64,000 nt of DNA from Vaginisenegalia massiliensis (GCF_900604935.1 NZ_UWPC01000005.1:1-64000); one strand, 5' to 3'; counted from the first letter of the stretch, positions 28,745 to 39,622 are shown. Numbers and translations: made by a program. Notes: generated by a model from the sequence alone, not told the origin.

Positions 28745-29971
28745 TTAATCATTTTGATTGCGCTGAGATGAATCTTCATTCAAAGCATGATCGATTCTTT
28801 CCAATTGCTTGGCTGCAAAATCACGCCCTCCCAAACCGAAAGCTAAAGCAAAAGCAAAGGAAATCGAACCTAAAATTAAAACAAAGCCAGTGCTGACAAT
28901 GGTTTGAGCGAATTTTAGTTGATCTAGGGTCATAAAGACCGATAAGATAATTAACCCATAACGGACAAATTCACCAAATAACTTACTACCCGATACCTCA
29001 GACAAGAAAGAGCCTAAAATATTACCACCAATTACACCAAGCGCCAAAATAATAAAGGCACTCAGAAGAAGGGGCATATAGGCTATGATAGCATTACCTA
29101 TATTATTTAACACTTCAAGTTTGAGAACCGATAAAGCTTCTACAATAAAGAATATCATTAGGACACCGCGTAGAATTTGAGCCGTAACATTAGAAATACG
29201 AATCACAGATTGTCCTTTAAAATTTAAATGTTTTGAATATTGATCAATTCCCGAAGTTGCCAGTAAACTCTCGATTAAATCACCAATTAGTTTAGCAATA
29301 AAAGAACCTACGATTAAAAGAACAATCGCTACGAAAATATTAGGTATGGTGCTTAGTACCTGATTTAAGACACCAACAATCGGAACAGAAATCGATTTAA
29401 TACCCATCGTTTCTAAGGAGACGGTCAAAATAGGAATAAAAATCAAGACATAGACTACCGAAGCAAGAACTTCTGCCATCGATAATTCGGACTTTTCTAT
29501 ACTATCTTGTGCTCCAGTTATTTTATCAAACCATCGATCTACCTTCATCGTCTCTAGAATGTTTTGGACAAGTGATTTTACAAATTTACAAAAATAAGAA
29601 CCAACGACCAAGATAATAATAGCTGCCACTAAATTCGGAATATAACTCAAGAATTTATTGAACATATTCACAATAGGATCCATTACTCCGCCCACATTTA
29701 GCCCACTTAAGACTACCGGTAAGAAAAATAGAATAATGACAAAGTAAAGAATAGACCCTATCGTATCGATATAGACATCACTTTCCTGGTCATTCTTAGC
29801 CATGCCCCATTTGATCAAATTTTGATCAAAGCTAAGTTTTCGCAAGAGACGACCTAACGATTTTTTAGCGATTGTCGCTAATATAACAGCTACAATTAGT
29901 ATTAAGACCGCACCTAAAACACCAGGAAGCTCACGGGAAAATGAACTAATTAATTCGTTCCATTGTGACAT
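28745..29971 (-). CDS. Membrane protein with four TM-helix repeats (CmpX/mechanosensitive-channel-like)
   Basis: A 408-residue polytopic protein with about ten hydrophobic segments. Four related units contain the conserved TM-helix pattern: LPGVLGAVLILIVAVILATI (about 14-33), IPNLVAAIIILVVGSYFCKF (about 111-130), IPNIFVAIVLLIVGSFIAKL (about 210-230) and MPLLLSAFIILALGVIGGNI (about 295-315). This pattern occurs in the conserved-TM-helix family annotated as mechanosensitive ion channel. The MscS beta domain that normally follows is absent. Possible roles are osmotic or surface-stress response. It is a single gene with its own terminator, downstream of tuf. Confidence 0.8.
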   Translation of the reverse strand: MSQWNELISSFSRELPGVLGAVLILIVAVILATIAKKSLGRLLRKLSFDQNLIKWGMAKNDQESDVYIDTIGSILYFVIILFFLPVVLSGLNVGGVMDPIVNMFNKFLSYIPNLVAAIIILVVGSYFCKFVKSLVQNILETMKVDRWFDKITGAQDSIEKSELSMAEVLASVVYVLIFIPILTVSLETMGIKSISVPIVGVLNQVLSTIPNIFVAIVLLIVGSFIAKLIGDLIESLLATSGIDQYSKHLNFKGQSVIRISNVTAQILRGVLMIFFIVEALSVLKLEVLNNIGNAIIAYMPLLLSAFIILALGVIGGNILGSFLSEVSGSKLFGEFVRYGLIILSVFMTLDQLKFAQTIVSTGFVLILGSISFAFALAFGLGGRDFAAKQLERIDHALNEDSSQRNQND

Positions 29972-30051
29972 GCTGTCACTCCTTTACATATTCTTTTCAT
30001 CTTAAGTATAGCATGCATAAGACCCGTCACCAAGGACTGATTAAATAAAAA

Positions 30052-30071
30052 AAGCGCTCCGAAGAGCGCTT
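30052..30071 (-). terminator. Terminator of the str operon (after tuf)
   Basis: AAGCGCTC cgaa GAGCGCTT: an 8-bp GC-rich stem with a stable tetraloop, followed on the minus strand by seven T residues. Confidence 0.92.
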
Positions 30072-30088
30072 CAAAAACAAGATTAAAA

Positions 30089-31276
30089 TTAAGCTTCGAT
30101 TGAAGAAACCACACCAGCACCAACAGTACGGCCGCCTTCACGAATAGAGAACTTAGTTCCTTCTTCGATAGCGATTGGGTGGATTAATTCTACAGTCATA
30201 GCTACGTTATCACCAGGCATTACCATTTCAGTACCTTCTGGTAATTCACAAATTCCAGTTACGTCAGTTGTACGGAAGTAGAATTGTGGACGGTAGTTAG
30301 TGAAGAATGGAGTATGACGTCCACCTTCTTCTTTAGATAATACGTACACTTCAGCTTTAAACTTAGTGTGAGGAGTGATTGAACCTGGTTTAGCTAAAAC
30401 TTGTCCACGTTCGATTTGATCACGAGTTACACCACGTAATAAAGTACCGATGTTGTCACCAGCTTCAGCGTAATCTAATAATTTACGGAACATTTCAACA
30501 CCAGTAACAGTTGTTTTACTGATTTCTTCAGCGATACCAACGATTTCAACTTCGTCGCCGACGCGAACTTGTCCACGTTCAACACGACCAGTTGCTACTG
30601 TACCACGACCAGTGATTGAGAATACGTCTTCGACTGGCATCATAAATGGTTTGTCAGTGTCACGTTCTGGTTCTGGAATGTAAGCATCAACTTGTTCCAT
30701 TAATTCCATAACTTTTTCTTCGTATTCTTCTACGCCTTCTAAAGCTTTAAGAGCTGAACCAGCTACGATTGGAGTATCGTCACCAGGGAATTCGTATTCA
30801 GATAATAAGTCACGAACTTCCATTTCAACTAATTCTAATAATTCTTCATCGTCAACCATGTCAGTTTTGTTTAAGAAAACAACGATATAAGGAACACCTA
30901 CTTGACGTGATAATAAGATGTGTTCACGTGTTTGAGGCATTGGACCATCAGCAGCAGATACTACTAAGATAGCACCGTCCATTTGAGCAGCACCAGTGAT
31001 CATGTTTTTAACATAGTCCGCGTGTCCTGGGCAGTCAACGTGAGCATAGTGACGAGTAGCTGTTTCATACTCAATGTGAGAAGTGTTGATTGTGATTCCA
31101 CGTTCTTTTTCTTCTGGAGCGTTATCGATTTGGTCGTATGAACGAGCTTCACCAAAACCTTTTTTAGCTAATACAGTTGCGATTGCAGCTGATAAAGTAG
31201 TTTTACCATGGTCAACGTGTCCGATGGTACCGATATTTAAATGGGGTTTAGAACGATCAAATTTTTGTTTTGCCAT
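30089..31276 (-). CDS. tuf: Elongation factor Tu
   Basis: A 395-residue GTPase that delivers aminoacyl-tRNA to the ribosome. G1 GHVDHGKT, G2 [14 protein letters not shown]3 [11 protein letters not shown] and G4 NKTDM are all present, with domains 2 and 3 complete. It has an extra promoter of its own in the fusA-tuf gap, consistent with the high demand for EF-Tu. Confidence 0.99.
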   Translation of the reverse strand: MAKQKFDRSKPHLNIGTIGHVDHGKTTLSAAIATVLAKKGFGEARSYDQIDNAPEEKERGITINTSHIEYETATRHYAHVDCPGHADYVKNMITGAAQMDGAILVVSAADGPMPQTREHILLSRQVGVPYIVVFLNKTDMVDDEELLELVEMEVRDLLSEYEFPGDDTPIVAGSALKALEGVEEYEEKVMELMEQVDAYIPEPERDTDKPFMMPVEDVFSITGRGTVATGRVERGQVRVGDEVEIVGIAEEISKTTVTGVEMFRKLLDYAEAGDNIGTLLRGVTRDQIERGQVLAKPGSITPHTKFKAEVYVLSKEEGGRHTPFFTNYRPQFYFRTTDVTGICELPEGTEMVMPGDNVAMTVELIHPIAIEEGTKFSIREGGRTVGAGVVSSIEA

Positions 31277-31344
31277 TTTGAGTATTTCCTCCTAAAGTTT
31301 AATGTACTTGTTTTATAGATTTAAAATTAAACCTACCAAAGATA

Positions 31345-31373
31345 ATTATACAGAGAAATCCGCTTAAAATCAA
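31345..31373 (-). promoter_or_regulatory. Internal promoter for tuf
   Basis: TTGATT (31368-31373), a 17-base spacer and TATAAT (31345-31350). The -35 lies within the loop of a hairpin ATCCGC/GCGGAT (about 31359-31387) that could partially end transcription coming from fusA. Confidence 0.8.
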
Positions 31374-31417
31374 TCATTAGGCGGATATTCCCCGCATGAT
31401 AGAACAATCCTTACTGA

Positions 31418-33508
31418 TTATTCTTCTGATTTACCACCGTATTTTTTGATGATTTCTTCAGCGATTGATTTAGGTACATCTTCATAGTGATCGAAAGTCA
31501 TTGAGAAGACACCACGTCCTTGAGTTGAAGAACGTAATGTAGTCGCGTAACCAAACATTTCAGATAATGGAATCATTGATTTAACGATTTGAGCATTACC
31601 GCGTGTTTCTGTACCTTCGATACGACCACGACGAGAGTTAACGTGACCCATTACATCACCTAAATACTCTTCAGGAACTGTAATTTCTACAGCCATCATT
31701 GGTTCTAAGATTGATGGATTAGCTTTCTTAGCCGCCGCTTTCAATGCCATCGATGCAGCCACTTTGAAGGCTGTTTCAGATGAATCGACATCGTGGTAAG
31801 AACCATCGTATAACTTAGCTTTGATATCTACCATTGGGAAGCCAGCTAAGACACCATTTTCCATTGCATCTTTAAGACCTGCTTCAACTGCTGGGACATA
31901 TTCACGAGGAACAACCCCACCGACAATCGCATTTTCAAATTCGAAGCCTTTTCCTTCTTCATTAGGTGTGAATTCAACCCATACGTGACCGTATTGACCT
32001 TTACCACCTGATTGACGAACGAACTTACCTTCAGCTTGACATGAAGAGCGGAATGTTTCACGATAAGATACTTGTGGTGCACCTACTGTTGCGTTTACTT
32101 TGAATTCACGTTTCAAACGATCAACAATGATATCTAAGTGAAGCTCACCCATACCAGCGATAATTGTTTGACCAGTTTCATGGTCAGTAGACGCACGGAA
32201 GGTTGGATCTTCTTCAGCTAATTTACCTAAAGCAATACCCATTTTATCTTGGTCAGCTTTTGAATCTGGTTCAATCGCTACTTCGATAACTGGTTCAGGG
32301 AATTCCATTGATTCTAAGATAACTGGAGCTTTTTCATCACATAATGTGTCACCAGTGGTGGTATTTTTCAAACCAACAGCAGCTGCAATATCACCAGAGA
32401 ATACTTCAGGAATTTCTTGACGTGAGTTGGCGTGCATTTGAAGAATACGACCAACACGTTCACGAACGTCTTTAGTTGCATTCTTAACATAAGAACCTGA
32501 CTCTAACGTTCCTGAATATACCCGGAAGAAAGTTAAACGTCCTACGAATGGGTCTGTCATAACTTTGAAGGCTAAAGCTGAGAATGGTTCTTCATCACTT
32601 GCATGACGTTCAGTTTCAGTTTCTTCATAAGGTACAATACCTTTGATAGCTGGAACATCTAATGGCGATGGTAAGTAGTCAATAACACCATCAAGCATTA
32701 ATTGTACCCCTTTGTTCTTGAAGGCAGAACCACAGAACACTGGGTAGAACTCAACATTAACAGTCGCTTTACGGATAGCTGCTTTAAGCGTATCGATATC
32801 GATTTCTTCGCCATCTAAGTAAGACATCATTAATTCTTCATCAGTTTCAGCAACTGCTTCAACTAACTTCATGCGCCATTCTTCAGCTAATTCACGCATT
32901 TCTTCAGGAATTTCACGTTCTTCAATGTTTGTTCCTTCGTCATTTGTGTAGTATTCAGCTTTCATGGTCAACAAGTCAATAATACCTTGGAAGTTGTCTT
33001 CAGAACCGATTGGTAATTGCACTGGGTGTGCATTTGCTTGTAAACGTTTGTGGATTGTATCTACAGAGTATAAGAAGTCTGCACCGATTTTATCCATTTT
33101 GTTAACGAATACGATACGTGGAACGCCGTAAGTAGTAGCTTGACGCCATACCGTTTCAGTTTGTGGTTCAACACCTGATTGCGCATCTAATAAAGCAACC
33201 GCACCATCTAATACCCGAAGAGAACGTTCAACTTCAACAGTGAAGTCTACGTGTCCAGGAGTGTCGATGATATTTACACGGTGGTTTTTCCATTGAGCTG
33301 TTGTAGCAGCAGATGTGATGGTGATACCACGTTCTTGTTCTTGTTCCATCCAGTCCATTTGTGAAGCTCCTTCGTGAGTTTCACCAATTTTGTGGATACG
33401 GCCAGTATAGTACAAAATACGTTCAGTAGTTGTCGTTTTACCAGCATCGATATGGGCCATGATACCAATGTTACGTGTTTTTTCAAGAGAAAATTCTCTC
33501 TTCGCCAT
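31418..33508 (-). CDS. fusA: Elongation factor G
   Basis: A 696-residue translocase GTPase. G1 [16 protein letters not shown]2 [13 protein letters not shown]3 [12 protein letters not shown] and G4 NKMDK are present, and domains II-V follow at normal length. It lies in the str operon 86 bp after rpsG. Confidence 0.99.
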   Translation of the reverse strand: MAKREFSLEKTRNIGIMAHIDAGKTTTTERILYYTGRIHKIGETHEGASQMDWMEQEQERGITITSAATTAQWKNHRVNIIDTPGHVDFTVEVERSLRVLDGAVALLDAQSGVEPQTETVWRQATTYGVPRIVFVNKMDKIGADFLYSVDTIHKRLQANAHPVQLPIGSEDNFQGIIDLLTMKAEYYTNDEGTNIEEREIPEEMRELAEEWRMKLVEAVAETDEELMMSYLDGEEIDIDTLKAAIRKATVNVEFYPVFCGSAFKNKGVQLMLDGVIDYLPSPLDVPAIKGIVPYEETETERHASDEEPFSALAFKVMTDPFVGRLTFFRVYSGTLESGSYVKNATKDVRERVGRILQMHANSRQEIPEVFSGDIAAAVGLKNTTTGDTLCDEKAPVILESMEFPEPVIEVAIEPDSKADQDKMGIALGKLAEEDPTFRASTDHETGQTIIAGMGELHLDIIVDRLKREFKVNATVGAPQVSYRETFRSSCQAEGKFVRQSGGKGQYGHVWVEFTPNEEGKGFEFENAIVGGVVPREYVPAVEAGLKDAMENGVLAGFPMVDIKAKLYDGSYHDVDSSETAFKVAASMALKAAAKKANPSILEPMMAVEITVPEEYLGDVMGHVNSRRGRIEGTETRGNAQIVKSMIPLSEMFGYATTLRSSTQGRGVFSMTFDHYEDVPKSIAEEIIKKYGGKSEE

Positions 33509-33594
33509 GTATATTTACCCCTCTTTCAAATTTGTGAGTTGATGTCAAAAGACACTGCCAGTAGTAAAACACTCTGACAGTATCATTATAAATC

Positions 33595-34065
33595 TTACCA
33601 ACGGTAATGTGCAAAAGCTTTGTTAGCTTCAGCCATTTTATGCATGTCTTCACGTTTCTTAACAGAAGCACCGGTATTGTTAGCCGCATCCATTAATTCG
33701 CGAGCAAAACGCATTTCCATGGTTTTCTCACCACGTAAACGTGAATAGCTTACTAACCAACGAACAGCTAATGTATAACGACGTTCTGGACGAACTTCAA
33801 CTGGTACTTGGTAGTTAGAACCCCCTACACGGCGAGCTTTAACTTCTAATAATGGCATGATGTTTTCAATAGCTTGTTCGAAAACTTCCATTGGATCTTG
33901 ACCGGTTTGTTCACGAACGATATCAAACGCTGAGTATAAGATTGAAGCTGCTTTACCGCGTTTACCATCGACCATCAAACGGTTAATTGTACGAGTTACT
34001 AATTTTGAGTTGTAAATTGGATCTGGCAAAACGTCACGTTTCGCGATTTGTCCTTTACGAGTCAT
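33595..34065 (-). CDS. rpsG: 30S ribosomal protein S7
   Basis: A 156-residue S7, the primary binder of the 16S 3' major domain. It starts [20 protein letters not shown] and ends [20 protein letters not shown] precedes the ATG. Confidence 0.98.
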   Translation of the reverse strand: MTRKGQIAKRDVLPDPIYNSKLVTRTINRLMVDGKRGKAASILYSAFDIVREQTGQDPMEVFEQAIENIMPLLEVKARRVGGSNYQVPVEVRPERRYTLAVRWLVSYSRLRGEKTMEMRFARELMDAANNTGASVKKREDMHKMAEANKAFAHYRW

Positions 34066-34114
34066 TCAAAATCCTCCTTTCTGGATATGGTTAATTAAGT
34101 AGTAGATTGGCTAA

Positions 34115-34528
34115 TTAGCCTCTTGGTCTCTTAGTTCCGTATTTAGAACGTCCTTGCATACGGCCGTTTACACCAGCTGTATCCAAAGCGCCACGAACGA
34201 TATGGTAACGTACCCCTGGTAAGTCTTTTACACGTCCACCACGGATAAGAACAACGCTGTGTTCTTGTAAGTTGTGGCCGATACCTGGGATATAAGCCGT
34301 TACTTCCATCAAGTTTGATAAACGTACACGGGCATATTTACGTAAAGCTGAGTTAGGTTTCTTAGGTGTCATAGTGCCGACACGGGTACATACACCACGT
34401 TTTTGAGGTGAGTCGTTATCGGTTTGAGACTTTTTGAAACTGTTATAACCTTTATTCAAAGCTGGCGAATTTGATTTCACAACTTTAGATTTACGAGGTT
34501 TCTTAACTAATTGATTAATTGTTGGCAT
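34115..34528 (-). CDS. rpsL: 30S ribosomal protein S12
   Basis: A 137-residue S12 of the decoding centre. It starts [20 protein letters not shown] and contains the conserved [19 protein letters not shown] and [13 protein letters not shown] loops. The lysines at the streptomycin-resistance positions appear unmutated. I chose the ATG at 34528 with GGAGGAGG upstream; the longer in-frame start at 34567 adds an unrelated leader. Confidence 0.98.
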   Translation of the reverse strand: MPTINQLVKKPRKSKVVKSNSPALNKGYNSFKKSQTDNDSPQKRGVCTRVGTMTPKKPNSALRKYARVRLSNLMEVTAYIPGIGHNLQEHSVVLIRGGRVKDLPGVRYHIVRGALDTAGVNGRMQGRSKYGTKRPRG

Positions 34529-34587
34529 TAAAGGTCCTCCTCCCATCACTTGTTCTAGTCCACACATCCAAGTGTGTCATTTTATAT

Positions 34588-34690
34588 TAAAAATAATAAA
34601 CACCCCAGTCGGGTGATTACTATTGGCGGGTGAATCTAAGGCAGTCAGCACGACTGATTTACAGGAATCTGTCAATAAAAACACCTTAGA
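34588..34690 (-). promoter_or_regulatory. Structured leader of the str operon with attenuator-like hairpin
   Basis: After the promoter the RNA can form a three-way junction. TCTAAGG (34684-34690) pairs with CCTTAGA (34635-34641), enclosing ACAG/CTGT (34669-34672 and 34661-34664) and CAGTC/GACTG (34652-34656 and 34642-34646). Next comes CACCC/GGGTG (34611-34615 with 34601-34605) followed by a T-rich stretch (34588-34600), a terminator-like hairpin. Its loop GACTG plus the preceding C can pair with CAGTCG of the earlier hairpin, so the two states compete. Regulation, for instance by S7 or S12, is inferred. Confidence 0.55.
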
Positions 34691-34691
34691 C

Positions 34692-34720
34692 ATCATAACA
34701 TGTCCCCCAAAGAGAGTCAA
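34692..34720 (-). promoter_or_regulatory. Promoter of the str operon
   Basis: TTGACT (34715-34720), a 17-base spacer and TATGAT (34692-34697) on the minus strand, about 165 bases ahead of rpsL. Confidence 0.85.
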
Positions 34721-34858
34721 CCACTCCAGGCGTTTTATTTTATCAAATTAAAAACTTAAACAGGACCCAATTTATTGTCATTTTGTATTAGTCTTTCAAA
34801 ATCTTTATAAATTAAAAACTTTTCCAACTATTCTCTTAAAATTATTGAAAGCCCTTTA

Positions 34859-34886
34859 TTGACTAAAAAAACCTTTTAAATATAAT
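34859..34886 (+). promoter_or_regulatory. Promoter of the triple CAMP-factor gene
   Basis: TTGACT (34859-34864), a 16-base spacer and a perfect TATAAT (34881-34886). Transcription should start near 34893, inside the inverted repeat that follows. Confidence 0.85.
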
Positions 34887-34907
34887 AAAAAGTAACAATT
34901 ACTTTTT
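34887..34907 (+). repeat. Perfect 9-bp inverted repeat at the CAMP-factor transcription start
   Basis: AAAAAGTAA (34887-34895), a 3-base spacer and TTACTTTTT (34899-34907). It touches the -10 box on one side and the GGAGGAG ribosome binding site (about 34910-34916) on the other. It could be an operator for a dimeric repressor or a 5' RNA stem that affects stability or translation. Confidence 0.7.
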
Positions 34908-34921
34908 ATGGAGGAGTTTAG

Positions 34922-37453
34922 ATGAAAAAGTTTCCCTTAGTTCTCTCGTGTTCGTTACTTTTAGCTCAAGTTGCTACACCAGTAGCCAGCCAAGCGGTTT
35001 GGGCGGCTGAAGCTCCCCCAATTGTTCAACCTGCAAATTCTACTGCAGATCTTACTCAGGCTCTTAACAAGTTACAACAACAAAAAAGCCATTTAGCAGC
35101 ATTAGGTTATACTCCGCTCGGTTTTAAATATGAAGACACTATTAATCAGAGCTTCAACATCATCGAAACCCTAATTTCAGACGCTACCGCCATCACTAAA
35201 GGCGAAGGTATCGACCCTAGCACAATCTACGCTTTAAATTCAATTGGCCCACGCTTGATTGCCATGACAGAAGTTATCGAGGCCATAGATTTCTGCGTAA
35301 ATCATTTAGATAAAAAAGTCGTCGAAGCCCATAACATCATGGGTTTAAAAGTAACCCATCTCGTATACACTCTCTTAAATCCTTTAGCTTCTAATGACCG
35401 GTTAGAACAACGGATTAGCGAATTACAAGAAATGAAAAAAGTGGCTCAACTTCTTCCTGATTTAAGTCCTGAAGATACCGCTACCATCTACGCAAAAGCT
35501 AAACTAGATCGTACTATTTGGCAAACCCGCTTTACCCGAGATAAAAAAATTCTCGGCCAACTCCCAGCTGATGTATATCACGCTTTAAACAAAGCCATTA
35601 CTAAAGCGGTAGGCATCCAATTAGATCCTACTTCAACAATGGCAGAAATAGACGCAGCCGTAGCTGAACTCGACCAACATTTAAGCCAAGCGCTCCAAGG
35701 TCATGTTGTTCAAGTAGAAAAACGGGATCGATCAGCCTACATTGCTAGTAAAATAAATCGTTTGCAACAAAAAGAAACTCAACTTGAGCACCTTAAATTA
35801 ATTGCTAAAGGTGGTAACTACCAAGATATCATCGAACGTACTCTCAAACTCGTAGAGAAGGTTAAAGATCAAACAGTTGCCGAACCTGGTAGCTCAAGCA
35901 ATAAAGTTCCACTTAAAGTTGAGACAATTGGTAGTCGTATTGAAGCCTTAGTCACCATCATTGACAGTATTGTCTTCGCTTCTACCGAAGCCACTAACAA
36001 AGTCAACGATGCTCATAAACAAATCGGTTACACCATTACCAAAGCCTTGATTGCCTTATCCGATCCTTTCGCCTCTCAAGCTAGCATCGATAAACATGTT
36101 CAACGCTTAATCGACTTAAAAACAGAAATCAAAGATTACCCTGATTTAAAAGCTGAAGATATTGCGACCATTTATGTCAAAGCCAAATTAGATAACGCTA
36201 TTTGGAATACTCGCTTCTTACGCGATCAAAAAGTGCTAGGTAAGCAAAGTGCCGATAAATACCATGCCCTTAACGCCGCGATTACTCATGCCGTTGGTAT
36301 TCAACTGAATCCGAAAACAACGGTGGCTGAGATTGATTTGGCAGTTAAAGAATTACAAACAGCCTTGGAAACTAGCTTAGGTCACCCAGTTGATTCCATC
36401 GTTTCGAAAGATTTAGTACTACCCGATATTGTTAAAGACAAGCTAATCGTGAATAACAAAGAAACATTACAAAGTGAAAAGGAACGCCTCACGACTCTAG
36501 CTAATAAAGTTCATCATAAGAAATATGACCAAGCCCTCAAAGAAGCCTTCAAATTAATTGATTTATTAGGTGGCGAAATTGATAAAGTCAAAGAAGTAGA
36601 TACCCTCTACCCAATCGGCTCGATTGGTTCAAGAATGGCGGCACTTAAAACGGTCATTGATTCAATTGATTATGCCACGAACGAATTAAGAAACAAGGAT
36701 GTGTCTATCCACAAAGATTATGGTTTCTCCATCACTCGGGCTCTGATCGCTTTATCCGATCCTCACACTGGTAACGATAAAATCCAACAGCGGATAAAAG
36801 AGTTAGAACAATTAAAACAAACAGCTGCCCAAACACCTGATTTAAATCTTAATTCACGGGCTAATTTATATGTTAAAGCAGACTTAACCGATTTAATGTG
36901 GCAAACACGTCTACGTCGCGACCGCGAAGTCCTCGGCAAAAACCCTGAACACTATCGGGCAATTAATGCTGCTCTCCTTGAAGCTAGCCGAATCAAAGCC
37001 AATCCAAATTCAACAGTTAAAGATGTTTACCTGACAATGGAAACCTTAGAACAACTCTTTGCTCCAACAAAAATTGAAGCAAATGAACCTACTCTAACGA
37101 CTGAACTAAGCCAACCAAATGATGGCCACAATGTTCCAGAAGTTGAATACAATGACCCTGCAGCTCAACAAAATCACACACAAGTATCAAATGAAGCCAC
37201 AACCACGACAAACCCTATCCTAGAAGAAACAAGCACCCAGACAACTCAAATTACTAGCGAGGAAGTCACCCAAATGAAGCCAACGCTAGCGGATCCAGCT
37301 GCCGATGAAGAGGAATCTTCCCATACTACAGAGCAGACCACAGTCGCGTCTGACGCCAAAACAGTGTCACCGACTATCTCTTTAGATTCTCAAAACAATA
37401 GTACCGACTTAAACTCTGCAAATCCTGATTCAAACCCTCACAGTCAAAACTAG
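34922..37453 (+). CDS. Secreted protein with three tandem CAMP-factor domains
   Basis: An 843-residue protein. The signal peptide is 1 to about 29 (ending VWAAE). Three consecutive modules follow at about 41-262, 272-487 and 512-714. Each resembles the whole mature CAMP factor (Cfb) of Streptococcus agalactiae, a roughly 225-residue helical pore-forming co-haemolysin. Shared marks are the SIGxRxxAxxxVIxxI segment, the ALIALSDP(F/H) stretch and the strongest block, ATIYxKAKLDxxIWxTRFxRD, with its Trp at 200, 428 and 660. Then comes YHALNxAIT(K/H)AVGIQLxP. Modules 1 and 2 are about two-thirds identical over that block; module 3 is more diverged (LYVKADLTDLMWQTRLRRD). Residues 715-843 form a Ser/Thr/Glu/Gln-rich tail without LPxTG. 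Single CAMP factors enlarge membrane lesions made by sphingomyelinase and bind host GPI-anchored proteins or IgG Fc. Whether the trimer acts alike is unknown. The gene is monocistronic. Confidence 0.9.
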   Translation: MKKFPLVLSCSLLLAQVATPVASQAVWAAEAPPIVQPANSTADLTQALNKLQQQKSHLAALGYTPLGFKYEDTINQSFNIIETLISDATAITKGEGIDPSTIYALNSIGPRLIAMTEVIEAIDFCVNHLDKKVVEAHNIMGLKVTHLVYTLLNPLASNDRLEQRISELQEMKKVAQLLPDLSPEDTATIYAKAKLDRTIWQTRFTRDKKILGQLPADVYHALNKAITKAVGIQLDPTSTMAEIDAAVAELDQHLSQALQGHVVQVEKRDRSAYIASKINRLQQKETQLEHLKLIAKGGNYQDIIERTLKLVEKVKDQTVAEPGSSSNKVPLKVETIGSRIEALVTIIDSIVFASTEATNKVNDAHKQIGYTITKALIALSDPFASQASIDKHVQRLIDLKTEIKDYPDLKAEDIATIYVKAKLDNAIWNTRFLRDQKVLGKQSADKYHALNAAITHAVGIQLNPKTTVAEIDLAVKELQTALETSLGHPVDSIVSKDLVLPDIVKDKLIVNNKETLQSEKERLTTLANKVHHKKYDQALKEAFKLIDLLGGEIDKVKEVDTLYPIGSIGSRMAALKTVIDSIDYATNELRNKDVSIHKDYGFSITRALIALSDPHTGNDKIQQRIKELEQLKQTAAQTPDLNLNSRANLYVKADLTDLMWQTRLRRDREVLGKNPEHYRAINAALLEASRIKANPNSTVKDVYLTMETLEQLFAPTKIEANEPTLTTELSQPNDGHNVPEVEYNDPAAQQNHTQVSNEATTTTNPILEETSTQTTQITSEEVTQMKPTLADPAADEEESSHTTEQTTVASDAKTVSPTISLDSQNNSTDLNSANPDSNPHSQN

Positions 37454-37516
37454 TTTCAAACTTTCGCTATAAATAAAGCTTGGTTGTTCACTAGACGGTC
37501 ATTGGCCAAAATAATT

Positions 37517-37564
37517 AACCCCCATCCCTACGATCTAATTAATCGTAGAGATGGGGGTTTTCTA
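37517..37564 (+). terminator. Terminator of the triple CAMP-factor gene
   Basis: A long stem of AACCCCCATC (37517-37526) plus CTACGAT (37528-37534) pairs with ATCGTAG (37542-37548) plus GATGGGGGTT (37550-37559), with a single C-A mismatch and a 7-base loop. A short T run follows. Confidence 0.9.
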
Positions 37565-37607
37565 GTTGAGTCATTACTTTAGCTAAATTAACCGATACTT
37601 TTCAGTC

Positions 37608-37886
37608 TCATGCTTCAATCGCCGCATATTTTTCCGGCTGTTCTCGAAATTTCTTAACTACATATGAACACTCTGCTTTTATTTTCCAACTATTTTCCTG
37701 AGCCAAAGCAACTAGTTCCCCTAACAACTTTCCAGCTACACCTTGCCCCCGTAAAGATTCCGCAACGTAGGTGTGATTAGCCGCGATTACCTTGGGATCT
37801 GTTGTCGGCAAATAGGTGATTTCTGCATCCATTTGACCCGCTTGATCATAGTGTCGAATAGCTCTCTCTTCGCGAACAAATTCCAT
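37608..37886 (-). CDS. Small GNAT-like acetyltransferase (GCN5-related, YjdJ/Gtn type)
   Basis: A 92-residue protein of the short GNAT-like family. The acetyl-CoA loop is SLRGQGVAGKLL at about 44-55, preceded by the strand ANHTYV, and the C-terminal ECSYVVKKFREQPEKY segment matches the family signature CxYxxxxxxxxPxY. The substrate is unknown. It is separated from the CAMP-factor gene by a terminator and read the other way, so no functional link is implied. Confidence 0.88.
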   Translation of the reverse strand: MEFVREERAIRHYDQAGQMDAEITYLPTTDPKVIAANHTYVAESLRGQGVAGKLLGELVALAQENSWKIKAECSYVVKKFREQPEKYAAIEA

Positions 37887-37912
37887 AAAATCGCCTCCTT
37901 ATTATTGGCTAT

Positions 37913-37918
37913 ATTATA
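37913..37918 (-). promoter_or_regulatory. Possible extended -10 promoter for the small GNAT gene
   Basis: TGaTATAAT on the minus strand, an extended -10, with no good -35 at the right distance. Confidence 0.4.
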
Positions 37919-37963
37919 TCAAACAGCCACACAAATAGTATGCAAATGAACTGAATTACGTAC

Positions 37964-38001
37964 AAAAAAATTCGCGAGAGTAGCCGAGCTACTCTCGCGA
38001 A
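37964..38001 (-). terminator. Terminator of the dusB-lysS unit
   Basis: A perfect 14-bp stem (37971-37984 with 37988-38001), a 3-base loop and seven T residues on the minus strand (37964-37970). It directly follows the lysS stop codon. Confidence 0.93.
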
Positions 38002-38009
38002 CAAGTCGT

Positions 38010-39566
<1,557 letters not shown>

Positions 39567-39622
39567 TCAGACACTTGTCATGGTCTGGAAACGTTTTTTT
39601 AATCAATGTGATTAATTTATCA

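Noticed and set aside
34922..37453. CAMP-like protein first considered as a FIVAR/coiled-coil adhesin
   Set aside because: The IWxTRFxRDxKxLG and YHALNxAITxAVG motifs recur in each module and fit the CAMP factor far better than adhesin repeats.
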